The notes under the pieces are model-generated. The model was given only the letters and a program-made list of their open reading frames with translations, was not told where the DNA came from and did not search any database. The translations under genes and the position numbers were made by a program. A stretch of DNA of 64,000 nt from Branchipolynoe longqiensis (taxonomy: Eukaryota; Annelida; Polychaeta; Phyllodocida; Polynoidae): the NCBI GenBank assembly GCA_030323885.1, contig CM059194.1, forward strand, positions 12,448,963 to 12,512,962, given 5' to 3'. Of the stretch, positions 1 through 11,260 are shown piece by piece; position 1 is the stretch's first letter, and every line of letters begins with the position of its first letter.

Positions 1-32
1 TTTAGAAATGCTGAGATAAACATGGATAATTA

Positions 33-160
33 CAGTCATCAAGCATGAGTATCAGAGATATATAATGGAATATATGAGGCATCAGCATGTAATTAGCAGT
101 CATCAAGGATGAGTATCAGAGATATATAATGTGGAATATATGAGGCATCAGCATGAGATA
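33..160. repeat. 64-66 bp tandem repeat, two copies
   Basis: A unit beginning CAGTCATCAA at 33 starts again at 97 and contains AGAGATATATAATG and ATATATGAGGCATCAGCATG in both copies. AT-rich and non-coding. It abuts the GC-rich element that begins near 207. Confidence 0.7.
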
Positions 161-206
161 TATGAGGTATCAGCATTGAAATATGTAAATATCAATAGGA
201 GTAATG

Positions 207-345
207 TTAATAGTTGGGCCCGGGAGGTGGATCTGAGGAGCCCTCCACCAAGACGGAGGAGAGGGCTCGAGGGGGCGAGGCGGGGCAGGTAGGCATGCAC
301 CGCCTCGGAGGTCCATGTCCCCTGGGCCATGATGTCGGAGATGTC
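207..345 (-). pseudogene. Possible tyrosine recombinase C-terminal tail
   Basis: The minus frame reads through ISDIMAQGTWTSEAVHAYL and then a proline/serine tail, stopping near 207. The shape, a Gly-x-Trp-x-Ser followed by a Tyr about six residues on, is that of the C-terminal helix carrying the nucleophilic tyrosine in DIRS/Ngaro/Crypton recombinases. Nothing else of the catalytic domain (Arg, His-x-x-Arg) is present, so this can only be a truncated relic. The assignment rests on one motif and on the copy A/B/C relationship; a chance match in GC-rich DNA is possible. Confidence 0.35.
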
Positions 346-1400
346 GACGCCGGTGGCATGGCAGGCTTGGGGGCATGGGTGACCAGGGTGACCTGGGTTG
401 GCGTGGGTGACCAGGGTGACCTGGGTGGCGGCGGGTCTGGCATGACTCCGCCAGCAGTCTGAAGGATGACTGCGGTGAGAGCGTAGGCAGGGTGGCTGGA
501 GACAGTTGCAGGGTGCCAAGACTGGGTGACATGGGTGACCAGGGTGACCTGGGGGCATGGGTGACCAGGGTGACCTGGGGGGCCAGCCCTCTGGCAGCAC
601 AGCGGCAGCAGAAGTGGGAGCAACAGGGTGCCTGCGCGCACAGTGGCAGCAGAGAGAGTGGCGGCACAGAGCGGTAGCACAGAGGTAGCAGCAACACATT
701 GATATACAACCGCGGCAGCACACCCAGTGGTAGGACGCCCAGTGGCAGCAGCACAGTGGCAGCAGGGACGGGGGAGCACACAGGTGGAGCGCACAGTGGC
801 AGCAGAGGGGTGAGCAGATGGAGGCGGTAGGTGGCAGGGGTGACACGGGTGACCTGGGTGACCAGGGTGACCTGGGGGTATGGGTGACCAGGGTGACCTG
901 GGTTGGCATGGGTGACCAGGGTGACCTGGGTAGCGGCAGGTCTGGCATGACTCTGCCAGCAGTCTGATGCATGACTGCGGTGAGAGAGTAGGCAGGGTGG
1001 CTGGAGACAGTTCCAGGGTGCCATGGCTGGGTGCCATGGGTGACCAGGGTGACCTGGGGGCATGGGTGACCAGGGTGACCTGGGGAGCCGGCCCTCTGGC
1101 AGTACAGCGGCAGCACAAGTGGGAGCAACAGGGTGTCTGCACGCACAGTGGCAGCACACAGAGTGGTGGCACAGGGCAGTAGCACACAGGCGGCAGCAAC
1201 ACATTGATATACAACAGTGGCAGCACACCCAGTAGTAGGAGGCCCAGTGGCAGCAGAGAAGGGGCAGCACACAGGTGGAGCGCGCAGTGGCAACAGAGGC
1301 ATGAGCACAGGTAGAGACGGGAGGTGGCGTGGGTGACATGGGTGACCAGGGTGACCTGGGTGACCAGGGTGACCTGGGGGCATGGGTGCGGCGGTTGTGG
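290..1400. repeat. 505-bp higher-order tandem repeat built on GGTGACC minisatellites
   Basis: Blocks of TGGGTGACCAGGGTGACCTG alternate with a longer segment containing GTCTGGCATGACTC (435 and 940), ACACATTGATATACAAC and CAGTGGCAGCAG. The spacing of matching landmarks is about 505 bp, giving roughly two units plus partial ends. The core GGTGACC occurs dozens of times. Confidence 0.85.
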
Positions 1401-1549
1401 CGAGCAGTGCGGTGAGATGTGAGGGGAGGGCGGAGGGGGTGGGTGTTGTGGTGGGGGTGGGGGTGGGGGTGGGGGTGGGGGGGCAAGGGGGCGAGGCCAG
1501 GGCAGGGGTGGCACCAACCGTGCGTAGAGGCGTGGCGAGAGGGATCGTC

Positions 1550-2420
1550 CTGCAGGCCGTCCTGCAGGACGGTGTAGTGGACGGTAGTGTTGAGGGGGTG
1601 ACGTGCTGGCTGGCGTAGTGCACGGTAGTGGTGAGAGGCCATCGTGCAGGGTGGTGTATAGCACGGGTAGTGGTGGGAGCCCGTCACGCAGCGTGGTGCA
1701 GGGTGGCGTATGGCAGGGTAGTGGTGAGAGGCTGTCATGCAGGGTGGTGTAGAGCATGGGCAGTGGTGAGAGCCCGTCGAGCAGGGTGGTGTGGTGCACC
1801 GTGGTGGTGAGAGGCCGTTTTGCAGGAAGGTGCAGTGCACGGTCACGGATAGTGCAGATGGGCCTGGGAAGCACCAACCGTATGTAGAGGCATGGCGAGA
1901 TGGATCGTCCTGCAGGCTGTCCTGCAAGATGGTGTGGTGCACGGTAGTGGTGAGCGGCCGCCGCGCAGGATGCCGTAGTGCAGAGTAGTGGTGAGAGGCC
2001 ATCGTGCAGGGTGGCGTAGTGTGCGGTAGTGGTGAGAGGCCATCGTACAGGGCGGCGCAGTGCGCTGTAGTGGTGCGAGGCCGTCAAGCGGGATGGTGTA
2101 GAGCATGGTAGTGGTGAGAGGCCGTCGTGCAGGGTGGTGTAGTGCACGGTAGCGGTGAGAGGCCGCCGTGCAGGATGATATAGTGCACGGTAGTGGTGAG
2201 AGATGGTCGTGCAGGGTGGTGTAGTGCACGGTAGTGGTGAGAGGCTGTCATGCAGGAAGGTGTAGTGCATGGTCAGGGATAGCGCAGGTGGGCCACAACA
2301 GTGTAGAGGCACGTAGAGGCGTGGTGAGAGGCGAGCCGTGGAGATTAGTGTGGTGCACGGTAGTGGCAAGAGAGGTCGTCGTGCAGGATAGTGTAGATCG
2401 GCCAGTGATAGTGTAGATAG
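1550..2420. repeat. About 40-bp GC-rich minisatellite
   Basis: Variants of TAGTGCACGGTAGTGGTGAG followed by AGGCCGTCGTGCAGGGTGG repeat about 20 times. A larger segment containing GCACCAACCGT, TAGAGGC and GGATCGTCCTGCAGG occurs at about 1510 and 1870, showing a higher-order period near 360 bp. Confidence 0.85.
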
Positions 2421-2439
2421 TGTAGGTCTACACCCATGT

Positions 2440-2634
2440 CGATAGTGTAGATAGCCTTGATGAAGAAAGTCCAAGAAAAAAGTGTATGGAGGAGCAGAGT
2501 GTCTGGAGGCAGGAGGGCGAGTGGCCTGATGCGGCCTCGGGGCTGGCTTTAAGGGAAGGAAGGGCGGGAGATTATGTAATGGCCAACGGCTGGAGGAGGA
2601 GGGGAGGGGGGGGGGTCCTCCCTCGCCTCGCATC
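2440..2634 (-). promoter_or_regulatory. 5' end / promoter-like segment of copy A
   Basis: On the minus strand a pyrimidine-rich start (2634-2590) is followed about 83 bp later by TTCCCTTAAAGCC (near 2550), the counterpart of the TATA-like CCTTATAAGG of copy B and CCCTTAAAAGG of copy C. The order (GATG start, C-rich tract, TATA-like box, then ORF) is the same in all three copies. Promoter activity is inferred only from position and conservation. Confidence 0.4.
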
Positions 2635-3238
2635 AACCGCAATGCAAGCATTACGACCAATTCGCATCACTCAGATAAAGGAGACAAGGATGACAGTTTT
2701 GAGTTATATTTATTCGATGGATATATATGAACATAATTATCATGAAAATGTCATGAATATATCATCAATATGTAATCATCAGTGTGTAGTCATGACCTTG
2801 TGTGAGGTCGGCATGAGGTTGGCTCAGCAGTGGGTGCGACTGGCTCTTGTGGAATCGAGAAAGGCTGGCTTCCGTACATCATAAGCAGTAATCGGTGAGA
2901 TAGCATCATGATGAGACCAAAATGTATGTATAATTAGATAACATGATTAGTCGAATGCAGTAAAAAAGATAATCGTGTCAAGTGAAAAGAGCATCAGCAC
3001 TTAACCCCTTAGAGAAAAGGGTGGGTGGTAGGGAGAGTGAATTGGCCAGAGTGAGAGCCAGGCGAGAAGTGAGGAGCAGGGAGGGCGTGGGGGTCACGTG
3101 CTGCATGGGGTTACCTTGCTTCGTTCGCAAATTAAACATGTTGCCTCTGCAACATACCTACTTCTGATAGTGCAATGATAATGCCCTACAATTTATTTCC
3201 ATGATTTTAGTTATTGTAGTAAGAGCGAAGTATCTGTG

Positions 3239-3443
3239 TATGACCAGGTTTGTGGGTACAAACCCTGGTCGAGTCAAACCAATGACTTAAAAATTGATAC
3301 TTGTTACTTCCTAGCCCAGTGCTCAGCATTATTAGGATAGAGCAAAAACTGGTTGGCTCAGTGTTAGGATAATATGACTGAGTGGCATATCAGGTCATGG
3401 TACTGGCGGCCTGGTCTCCCAGTGAGGCAGCTGTATGACCAGT
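3239..3443 (+). repeat. SINE fragment
   Basis: Matches the body of the better copy at 18789-19130: GAGTCAAACCAATGACTTAA, CTTCCTAGCC, AGTATTATTAGGATAG-type text, CTGGTTGGCTCAGTGT and GACTGAGTGG all occur in the same order. The tRNA-like head is truncated and the 3' tail is missing. Confidence 0.75.
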
Positions 3444-3539
3444 TGGGTTTGTTAAGGTGGCATAGTCTCGTGACTTTGAGTTCCTGCTTATAAATAGATT
3501 ATTTTATAAATAGATTATTTTATGAATATATTATATTCA

Positions 3540-4570
3540 TCACTATAATCTCTTTTACTTTAGTTTGGAGTAACTCTTATTTTAAATGTTTACTTTGGGA
3601 TATTTAAGGTGAAAACATGCCAAATTAATGTTGGTATACATGTGAAATGCTAGACATAATAGGTTTCAACAGTGACAGGTTCTATTAAGATGACTTAATA
3701 GTCATTCTATGCAGCAATAAATGCTAATAAATGCAACAGTATCTAAGTTGGGTGCATTGTATATTACATTCATAATGCACCCACGTTTTTGCCAAAGCCA
3801 AGTCAAAGTCGAAGCCAAAGCTTGGTTAAACCAATGATCCGTTAATCCACACAGATTTCTAGGGTCCCGTCAAGTTTGATTTAACGGGGTTATACTGTAC
3901 ATGGAATTTTATTCAAATATTACGATTTTTAGGTAGGCTCATTCTGTGTGGCTTATAATTATCTTTTTTTAAGCTAGTTATTTTGGCCATCTCAGAAAAC
4001 ATAGTATTGGAGCCATGTATTGGGATTTGTTTTAAATTTTCGAAAACAGAACACCTAGATTAATTCTACATATCCAATTTAGATACGGGTGCACTTGTTA
4101 AGCATTTGTTGCTGCATAGAAGGAAACATTAAGTCAATTTAATACAGTTGAAGGCATCATCATTTTTACATGCACACCAACATTAATTTGGCAGGTTAAA
4201 GATAATGATTGATAATGAAACTTTCTTCATGCTAAAGTAACTTCCATTATATTTATAACAATCAACCTAATAGATGTATCTTTATATTTATTTAAAGCTG
4301 CATAGCTCGATAAAAACATCAGATTTTCAAAACCAAAAACTTTATCTAGATTTGATTCTACATATGTAGCTTAGATTATAGCACACCTATTAAACTGTTG
4401 TTGCCACATAGAAGGGAACACTAAAACAATTTAATATAACCTGTTACTGCAGAAGACTATGGTGTAAGAGTTTTGGCTTGCTTCGCAAAACTAATTTAGC
4501 ATATGAGCACTTCAAGTACCTCAAAGGTTAGCCATTACATATAGAAATTACTTCAATCTAAAGTAAGGAA
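3540..4570. repeat. Cluster of three copies of a small dispersed repeat
   Basis: A family of about 200 bp shares TTTAGTTTGGAGTAACT, AACATGCCAAATTAAT, GCAGCAATAAATGC and ATATCTACATTAGAATC-like ends. One copy is plus (about 3540-3770); two are inverted (about 4045-4255 and 4350-4570, with ATTCTACATAT at one end and GTAACTTCC or ACTTCAATCTAAAGTA at the other). A fourth copy lies in a serine protease intron at 16640. Size and distribution suggest a MITE-like family; no autonomous partner is visible. Confidence 0.6.
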
Positions 4571-4881
4571 GAGCATAGTGACCAACATTAAATATGTTTA
4601 TCTCTGAACCAAATAGAAACTCAAAATCATCGGATAATGCAACTTTAAGGCAAGAACTCAAATCTATCGGACTAAGTAGACTTAAGACGCATGTGGTGTG
4701 TGCATTAAAAGTAGTTGGTGTGAAACTTCCAGAGCAGAGATGCACGCCAAAGAATTGAATAAAGTGTGTAGCAATATAATGAAAATATCCACAGAGCGTG
4801 ACAGGTAGTGCTTTGACAGACACCCTGAGCTGCAGTATTACTAAATACTAAATAAATAAAATAAAAGAATAATAAAAATAA

Positions 4882-5127
4882 ATAAATAGCACAGAGCTAA
4901 ACGCCTATATCCACCGCCTGAACAATAGCCAAAACAAAGGAGTAGGCGTACCAAGATACGCAAATTACATCCACAAAACTAGGCATGGAAGGAGATCGGT
5001 GCGTTACGCTATAGGCATGTCGGATCGTGCACACTTCAATGAACACTATGCCAAATACGTCGCTACAAGGCTGACAAAGAACATCATGGAGAACTGGCAG
5101 AAGCAACATCAGGGGTCCAAACCATGA
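4882..5127 (+). pseudogene. LINE ORF1 C-terminal fragment (SGNH-hydrolase-like)
   Basis: The frame is open from 4882 to the TGA at 5125-5127, 81 codons. It contains GMSDRAHFNEHYAKYVA: Asp and His spaced Asp-x-x-His, as in the C-terminal catalytic block of SGNH-type esterases, a domain known in ORF1 of many L2 and CR1 LINEs. The N-terminal part with the catalytic serine is absent, so this is a fragment. An ORF1 upstream of the endonuclease-bearing ORF2 fits LINE order. The family call comes from this motif plus the context. Confidence 0.55.
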
Positions 5128-5379
5128 GTATCACAAACCTTTCATAAAATACCACTAACTAAAATTTAAGGCACTAGAAATACTGTCTATAACTAACATC
5201 CATTCCAGGGCATGTACCTCCCCTCCCCTTGCACAGGTGCAGTCTACGGTAATGTATGAAACTATATAACCAAACAGGGCATATGTATTTTATGCACCAG
5301 CCCATACGCCCATAAAACAATCTAAACGTAAAGAAAGATGGTAGATGAAATTGAATGAAGGCTGGGAAGGGGCACGCAC

Positions 5380-7252
5380 TTTGCCCACCTAAACTGCCAG
5401 AGTGCATCCAATAAAATAGACACAATAAAAATGCACCTACAAAATGAAAATCTTAATGTTCTAACACTGTCAGAAACATGGTTCACTGACAGACATCAAG
5501 ACAACACCCTCAAAATAGAAGGATATAGCCTTGTATGTAATGACAGACAGCAAATTAACATAGCAAACCAAACAAAAAAAGGTGGAGTTGTTGCAATCTA
5601 TGGCAAAACCTCAAAAAATCTAGACACTGAGGCCCTAAAAATAGCAAACAACTCAAATGAACACCTGGAGCTACTATGGTGCCTAATAACAAACGAGAAG
5701 CAGGCTAACATAGCCATAGCAAGCCTCTACAGACCACTGTTCGGAGATATTGAAACATTCCTTGAAACTCTAGACAAAAGCATAAATACAGTGAGAAAAC
5801 TAAAAAATGCAGAAATCTTTGTGCTAGGGGACTTCAACATAAACTTCAGTAGCAACGACAAAAATAAACTAATGCTACAAACCACTATCAAAATCCTAGG
5901 GCTACAGCAACTTATTACAGACAGCACAAGACTAGGAAACAATAGCTCAACAATTGACCTAATACTAACCAACTCAAACCATGCCACAAAATGGGGCACT
6001 AGAAGCTGGGGTATAAGTGACCATGAGCTAATATATGTAACGAGGAAAAAACTCAAAAGCACAAGCCAATATAAATATAAGATGGGCAGATCCCTAAAAA
6101 ACTACTCAAAAGAAACACTAAAAAACCACCTATATGAAAATATAGACAACCTCACAACAGACAGAGATGACACTGATATCTACTGGAATAACATTGTCAC
6201 AGAAATAAAACAATCATTAGATGAGATGTGTCCCATAAAGAAACTAAAAATACAGAGAAACCAAGACCCGTGGGTAGACAGGGAACTGTTAACGCATATC
6301 GCAACAAAACGAAAGCTAGGTGACAAAGTGAAACATACAAAAGACCCAGAGGATAAAAGGGCATATAATACTGCTAGAAACAACTCCCTTAAAGCAGTAA
6401 GGACAACACAAAAGAAATATATAATAAAACAAGACAAGGACTGGGGAAGCAACGCAAACAAGTTCTGGACAAATGTAAGCTTACTATTCCCCAAAAATAA
6501 GATAGAAGAACGCATACGCTTCCAGGATAAGGATGGAAATACGCACACAGATAGTGATGCAGCAAACAAACTAAATACACACTTTGCCACGGTAGGACAA
6601 AGGTTATCAAAGAAATTCACAAGAATCTGGGAAAACAAATCAGAAAATATCCAGGATGAAATCCCCACCTGCAAAACTCACCTAAAAGAACTAACACAAC
6701 TAATAAATGACATAGATGAAAACAAACCAAGTGCAATAGATGGAATCCCCACAAAAATACTAAAAGAGGCACTCCAAGCCATCCCAGATACCATGGTCGA
6801 CCTATTCAACATATCATTTGAGCAGGGAAACTTCATCACCGCATGGAAGATGGCAACCATCACCCCCATCTGTAATCTACATGGGTGCTAAAAAAGAGCT
6901 ACTTAAAAAATTGCAGATACCACAAAATAGGGCCCTGAAAATCTGCCTGAAAGTAGAAAAACTACACCCCACTTATGACCTACACAAAAGAACTAAAGTA
7001 AAGCTACTAGAAAACAGAAGGATAATCCACCTAAAAACATTAGCATATTCTTATAGCCAAGACATTAGGCGTCTAACCCAACCACCAAGGGACACCAGAG
7101 CAAGCAGGGCACGCCTCCTAAGGCAGACCAGAAGCCAGATCAAAGCCCATGAAAGGAGCACACTGGAAATAGCCGCCAAGGCATGGAATGCGGAAACGGG
7201 GAAGGAAAGACAAATCACTGACCTAAAAATGTACAATATCTGTGCAAAATAA
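5380..7252 (+). pseudogene. LINE ORF2: endonuclease intact, RT core deleted
   Basis: The frame enters at about 5380 (FAHLNCQSASNKID; Asn of the first endonuclease motif). An internal Met at 5431 is unlikely to be the true start. Endonuclease landmarks follow in order: LSETWF (catalytic Glu), a Tyr in SLYRP, LGDFNIN (Asp, Asn) and the C-terminal WGISDHELI (Ser-Asp-His). The RT N-terminus (KPSAIDGIPTKILKEA, WKMATITPI) is present, but the frame then runs to a stop at 6889. In an overlapping frame (6818-7252) the tail segment with LLKKLQIPQNRALKIC and KAWNAETGKE resumes. The palm with the YADD box is missing, so a deletion joined the RT N-terminus to the C-terminal domain. CR1 rather than L2 is possible. 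Confidence 0.75.
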
Positions 7253-7415
7253 AAACTGGGAACCCCAACTGAACTGCACCACAAGGGGGCAGGTGATATG
7301 TCACGGTCCACCAACTGGACAGCCCAGGGCGGGATAACCGGAAATATAAAAGCCAGATAACATATCCAACAACAATATAAATCAAATCAAATTCAAAGAA
7401 ATATAACTCAACCAC

Positions 7416-7480
7416 CATTATAATGGTAATTAGGCCACGAGGCCAACCGCTATAGGATAGTGTATCAATCGAGCTCTCGT
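7416..7480 (+). repeat. DIRS left terminal repeat
   Basis: Starts CATTATAATGGTAATTAGGC and runs through CCAACCGCTATAGGATAGTG to GAGCTCTCGT (7480). The first 33 bases recur inverted at 15314-15349; the whole recurs inverted, with changes, at 15502-15571. Confidence 0.85.
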
Positions 7481-7842
7481 CACTTTTGGATTAGCTATCG
7501 AAAGAGCAACACGTCTTAGGGCGCTCCGCCGCTTAGGACGCCCATAACGGTAAGTAATGAGCCGTGGGAGGACAGCTGGCCGTTAGCCGGCAACTTCACA
7601 CGGATACTTGGGGTGCCACAGGACGGTTCCGCCTACCCGGGACCCCGGGGGGGCACCCCAGCCATCTCTACGCGGTCGCATGGTAGAGATGCCTTGGCAC
7701 TCACCAGAGGTTGGTTCTGAGAACGTAAGTTTTACTAGGATTCCGATCCTCACTCCCCACCCCGGTCGGGGTTTAACAGGGCGAGTATTCTTAAGGGCGG
7801 AGTGGCAGTTGCCAGCTACCACCCATCCCCGCAGGCATGAAG

Positions 7843-7870
7843 CCCCCCCCCCCCCCCCCCCCCCCCCCCG
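7843..7870. repeat. Poly-C tract
   Basis: A run of about 26 C residues just inside the DIRS 5' region, followed by a G run at 7898-7908. Length is likely variable and assembly-sensitive. Confidence 0.9.
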
Positions 7871-8111
7871 CGGCGGGAAGGGCGCGGGAGTGGCCGGGGG
7901 GGGGGGGAACGCACTAACTGACCTAAGGTCACGACTGGAGGTCACGACCGAGAGGCCAAGACCCAGGACATCTGGTGTCCAGAGGTCAGAGCACCATAAT
8001 CGGGCTCAAAACCTTAAAGTAAATTAAGGTTAATAGCGTGAGCGACTCGGTAGAGCCTCACTAGAACCGGGTGTTAGGGAGGTTTACAACATTCGGTTAA
8101 ACTACCTCACC

Positions 8112-9522
8112 ATGGCACATCATATGTCTTGCACGCCCTCGCCTACAGAGAATAACTACGACATGCGAGAAGAAGGAAACAGGGCAGCAAGTATGCTGAC
8201 CACGTACATTGAGGTAGCGGAAAGGCAGCGCACAACCTCTCCGAATGTAGCATTGTTTGTACCTCTGCAACATGAATCGGACAGGGACTCGGTGTCCGAG
8301 GTGGACCCACTTGAGGTAGGGAACGCCATCCGTACCATGGACGAGAGGACTGATACGGCCTCGGAAACGGACAGCACCGGAAAAAGGTGAGAACGGACGG
8401 AGGAAGTATGAGGCTGGTGCTAGCCTCAACAGCACCGACATACACTCCACCTCCAATGGGGGACCTGCACACCGGCCTGTGGATGGTGGTAGCAGACCTA
8501 ACCCAGACCTACAGCCCCCCACCAGACCCAGCTAGTGCGGATCAATGGCGAGGTGCGAGCTACGTGCCAACGCCGGTGGCGGAGCTGGAGAGGCTGGAGG
8601 TCAGGAGAGCTGAGCTACAAGCCGAAATAAGGGACAGAAATGCCGGCTACTCCATCAATTGGAAGGAAGGTGGTTCCGTCACTGGACGGGGTGACAGAGG
8701 TGGAACACCCACACAGACACGGAGACAACAGAGTCCGAGGGCCTCGGCCTTTACCCCACTAAGGTCAACTGGGGATAGGGGGGGGGGAGCGAGCCCCCGG
8801 CCTACCCGGGACACACGCCCGAGCCAGAGAGCAGGAGAGTGCCGCTGCTGGCCCCAACGCCACGGGCGCCACCCAAGACGACCACACACACGTTAACCAG
8901 GACATGTGAGGTGAGGGAGAGTCAACCGATACCGACAGTAGCGGAGACGCACACGGGGGGTTCATACCTAGAACAATTCCTGCCAACGGAGAAAGCACCA
9001 TTGGATGCAGAAGGGGAGAACCTACCGGCAAGCACGGCGAAACTGATAAACACACTATGGGAAAATCCGCTAAGCAGAACGGAAATTTCGGAGCTATACG
9101 GCACGCTCCCCAGACCAGCCAATGTAACCAGTCTACACAAAACAAGACTAAATCCGGAGCTGGAACCGACCCTACCAGCAAGGGTGAGAGACAATGATAC
9201 GGCACTGGCAGCGGCACAGTGGGGGGTACAGTTCGCAGCGAGACCGGTGGCTATGGCACTGGATAACATAGAACGTGGAAAACCGCTGGAAGTGAAGGAG
9301 ATGATGACGGCACTAGTAACAACACTGAAAGTACTGGCGCGCACTAATAACGCACTACTGGGCCTGAGGAGGGACAATCTCAGACCGACCCTACTACCGC
9401 AAATAAGACCACTAGCAAAGAAGGATGGGGGTCAGGGCTTCCAATACCTGCTAGGGGATGACCTTACGACACAAGTAATGAAGCTCGAGACCAACCAGAA
9501 AACGGCTAGTACACTGATATGA
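8112..9522 (+). pseudogene. DIRS gag-like gene, frameshifted
   Basis: Three successive frames carry one gag-like protein: 8112-8390 (acidic N-terminus), 8387-8896 (proline-rich, with VAELERLEVRRAELQAEI forming a short helix) and 8839-9522 (the gag core). The core contains LYGTLPRPANVTSLHKTRL, ALAAAQWGVQFAARPVAMAL and ALVTTLKVLARTNNALLGLRR, the alpha-helical pattern I associate with DIRS/PAT gag proteins. The second shift probably lies at the G run near 8778-8788. The product would form the cytoplasmic retroelement particle. Position ahead of the RT ORF supports the call; a function for the N-terminal piece is not evident. Confidence 0.65.
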
Positions 9523-9690
9523 GGGTTTGGGATCAAACCAACCATGAGGAAGCCGGGAAACTTCAGAGGCGGCCAAGGGAGGGGCCGCCACCCACAACAC
9601 CATCAACAATAAGTCCCACGGCCAAAAGGGGAGGAGACGAGACAGCACCACTTCCCCAGGCAAAGTTCAGGCGTTGCAGCCACGCCCCCA

Positions 9691-10272
9691 ATGAGGGGGG
9701 CGGGGCAGAGGCGGCAACAACAACAACAACAATGCCAACACCTACTGGGGCCGACAGTACAGGTAGTAGATGTAAGTAAAAATTGTACTGAGTTCAAAGC
9801 AGGGGGTATATCGCAAAATGCGGGTGAATGGGGAAGTATCACGAGTAATAAGTGGATACTCCAAATTGTGAAGGGTGTAACCATTGAGCTAGACAGCCTG
9901 CCAATGCAATATGTAATACAGAGGTCAGACACCAAGGACAAGGGGGACATCTTAAACATAAAAATAAATGAAATGTTAAGACAAGGGGTGGTTGAGAGAG
10001 GGTCAGAGACAAGCAGAACGTTTGTGTCACACCTTTTTCTGATACCCAAAAAAGGGGGAGATTTTAGACCCATCTTAAACCTCTCAAAATTGAATGAAAA
10101 AGTAACGTACAGGCACTTCAAGATGGAACAACTGAGAACGGTGATGGAATTGATACACAAAGGGGCGTGGCTAGCGAGCATCGACATATCACAAGCGTAT
10201 CACAGCCTGATGATACGAGAGGCAGACAGGGACCTCTTACAATTTGTGTATAACAATGAGAGGTATAGATTT
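9691..10272 (+). pseudogene. DIRS reverse transcriptase, N-terminal part
   Basis: After a poly-Gln segment (CAACAACAA, 9716-9734), the frame reads WILQIVKGVTIELDSLP, then LFLIPKKGGDFRPILNLSKLN (fingers) and WLASIDISQAYHSLMI (motif A with the first catalytic Asp). The reading frame is broken at 10271 by a transposon with a TTA target duplication. Beyond the insertion the same frame resumes at 12761, so the two halves are one ancestral RT. The start codon is uncertain: Met at 9691 is simply the first in frame. Confidence 0.85.
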
Positions 10273-10435
10273 AAGGGCGCATTCCATATACGCGTAATGC
10301 GAATGCGAATGCGACAAAAAATCTAAACACCTTGAAACCTATGAGCTACATTCCATACACGCGTAATGCGTAATGCGAATGCGTCAGAAATCCATTATCC
10401 CGATCGCTCCATGTAGCGATCGGTGCGTAATGCGT

Positions 10436-10606
10436 AAAGGCGGTGCGAATAGAAAAGCATCAGTCGCATTTGTCCATTGATATAAGGTTGGAGGAGGCGA
10501 CTGATAATTATGGACAGCCGGGACAAGGTGGTGGGAACAGAAAAGCATCAGTCGCATTTGTCCATTGATATAAGGCTGGAGGAGGGGACTGATAATTACG
10601 GACAGC
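10436..10606. repeat. 85-bp tandem repeat pair inside the Harbinger-like element
   Basis: Two copies of a unit containing AGAAAAGCATCAGTCGCATT, TGTCCATTGATATAAGG and GGACTGATAATTACGGACAG. Two further copies lie at 11326-11490, with linkers GTGCAAACATGTAGGTTTAT and CGGACCTGTTAGGAAGCAGT at 10606, 11279 and 11520. Confidence 0.85.
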
Positions 10607-10680
10607 CGGTGCAAACATGTAGGTTTATGCGGCGGACCTGTTAGGAAGCAGTCTTCATATTTGGGACGGTCCTAACATCC

Positions 10681-10801
10681 CTCTCAATCAATCAATCAAT
10701 AGTTCCATCCTCTAGTCGAGGGTTGGATGCAATGGTTCTCCACTTGTCCCGATGTTGTGCTGTTCTGATGGACTGTGAATAATTCAAGCCTGTCCACTGT
10801 G
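10681..10801 (-). mobile_element. RTE LINE 3'-end fragment
   Basis: The reverse complement matches the last about 120 bp of the RTE at 33318-36341, including GGCTTGAATTATTCACAGTC, CATCGGGACAAGTGGAGAAC and the terminal ATTGATTGATTG tail (here TCAATCAATCAATCAA at 10684-10699). It is a severely 5'-truncated insertion carried inside the Harbinger-like element. Confidence 0.85.
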
Positions 10802-10844
10802 TCCCTCTAAGCAAGCTAAACTGAGCCATGTTTGGACCGTCCCA

Positions 10845-11260
10845 TTCTGTGTGTGTGTGTCTCTGTGTGTGTGTCTGTGTGTGTGTGTCTCTGTGTTGTG
10901 TCTCTGTGTCTGTGTGTGTCTGTGTCTTTGTGTCTCTGTTGCTGTGTGTGTGTCTGTGTGTGTATCTCTGTGTCTCTGTGTTTCTGTGTGTGTGTCTCCG
11001 TGTATGTGTGTGTCTGTGTGTGTGTCTCTGTGTCTGTGTGTGTGTCTCTGTGTATGTATGTGTGTATGTGTCTGTGTCTGTGTGTGTGTCTCTGTGTTGT
11101 GTCTATGTGTGTCTCTGTGTGTGTCTCTGTGTGTGTCTGTGTGTGTGTGTCTCTGTGTTGTGTATCTGTGTCTCGGTGTGTCTCTCTGTGTGTGTATCTG
11201 TGTCTGTGTGTGTGTCTGTGTGTGTATATATGTCTGTGTGTGTCTCTTTGTCAGAGACAC
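10845..11260. repeat. TGTGTCTC-type microsatellite
   Basis: About 400 bp of degenerate (TG)n(TCTC)n text. It stays open in several frames on both strands, giving Val/Cys/Ser-rich or Thr/His/Arg-rich pseudo-ORFs that have no coding meaning. Confidence 0.95.

Larger units (their letters stand above)
207..2634 (-). mobile_element. GC-rich tyrosine-recombinase retroelement relic (copy A)
   Basis: Read on the minus strand, the block starts at about 2634 with GATGCGAGG followed by a GGGAGGACCCCC-type stretch. The same start is seen in copy B (39391, minus) and copy C (45706, plus). The body is almost entirely minisatellite. The far end (345-207) keeps a short tail that looks like the C-terminus of a tyrosine recombinase. 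All three minus frames stay open for 490-817 codons because the repeats lack stops; these are not convincing proteins. Inference: an internally deleted DIRS/Ngaro-type element whose middle was replaced by expanded tandem repeats. Confidence 0.5.
4882..7411 (+). mobile_element. L2/CR1-like LINE, 5'-truncated and internally deleted
   Basis: An ORF1 tail with an SGNH-esterase-like DxxH motif (4882-5127) is followed by an ORF2 with a near-complete endonuclease. The RT starts normally and then jumps, near 6868-6890, straight to the C-terminal post-RT region, so the catalytic RT core is missing. The 3' UTR runs to about 7411, where the DIRS terminal repeat begins. The element is dead. Confidence 0.7.

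Noticed and set aside
148..2660. Three very long minus-strand ORFs (491, 610 and 817 codons)
   Set aside because: All three frames are open at once over minisatellites; composition (Pro/His/Cys/Leu) follows the repeat, not a protein family.
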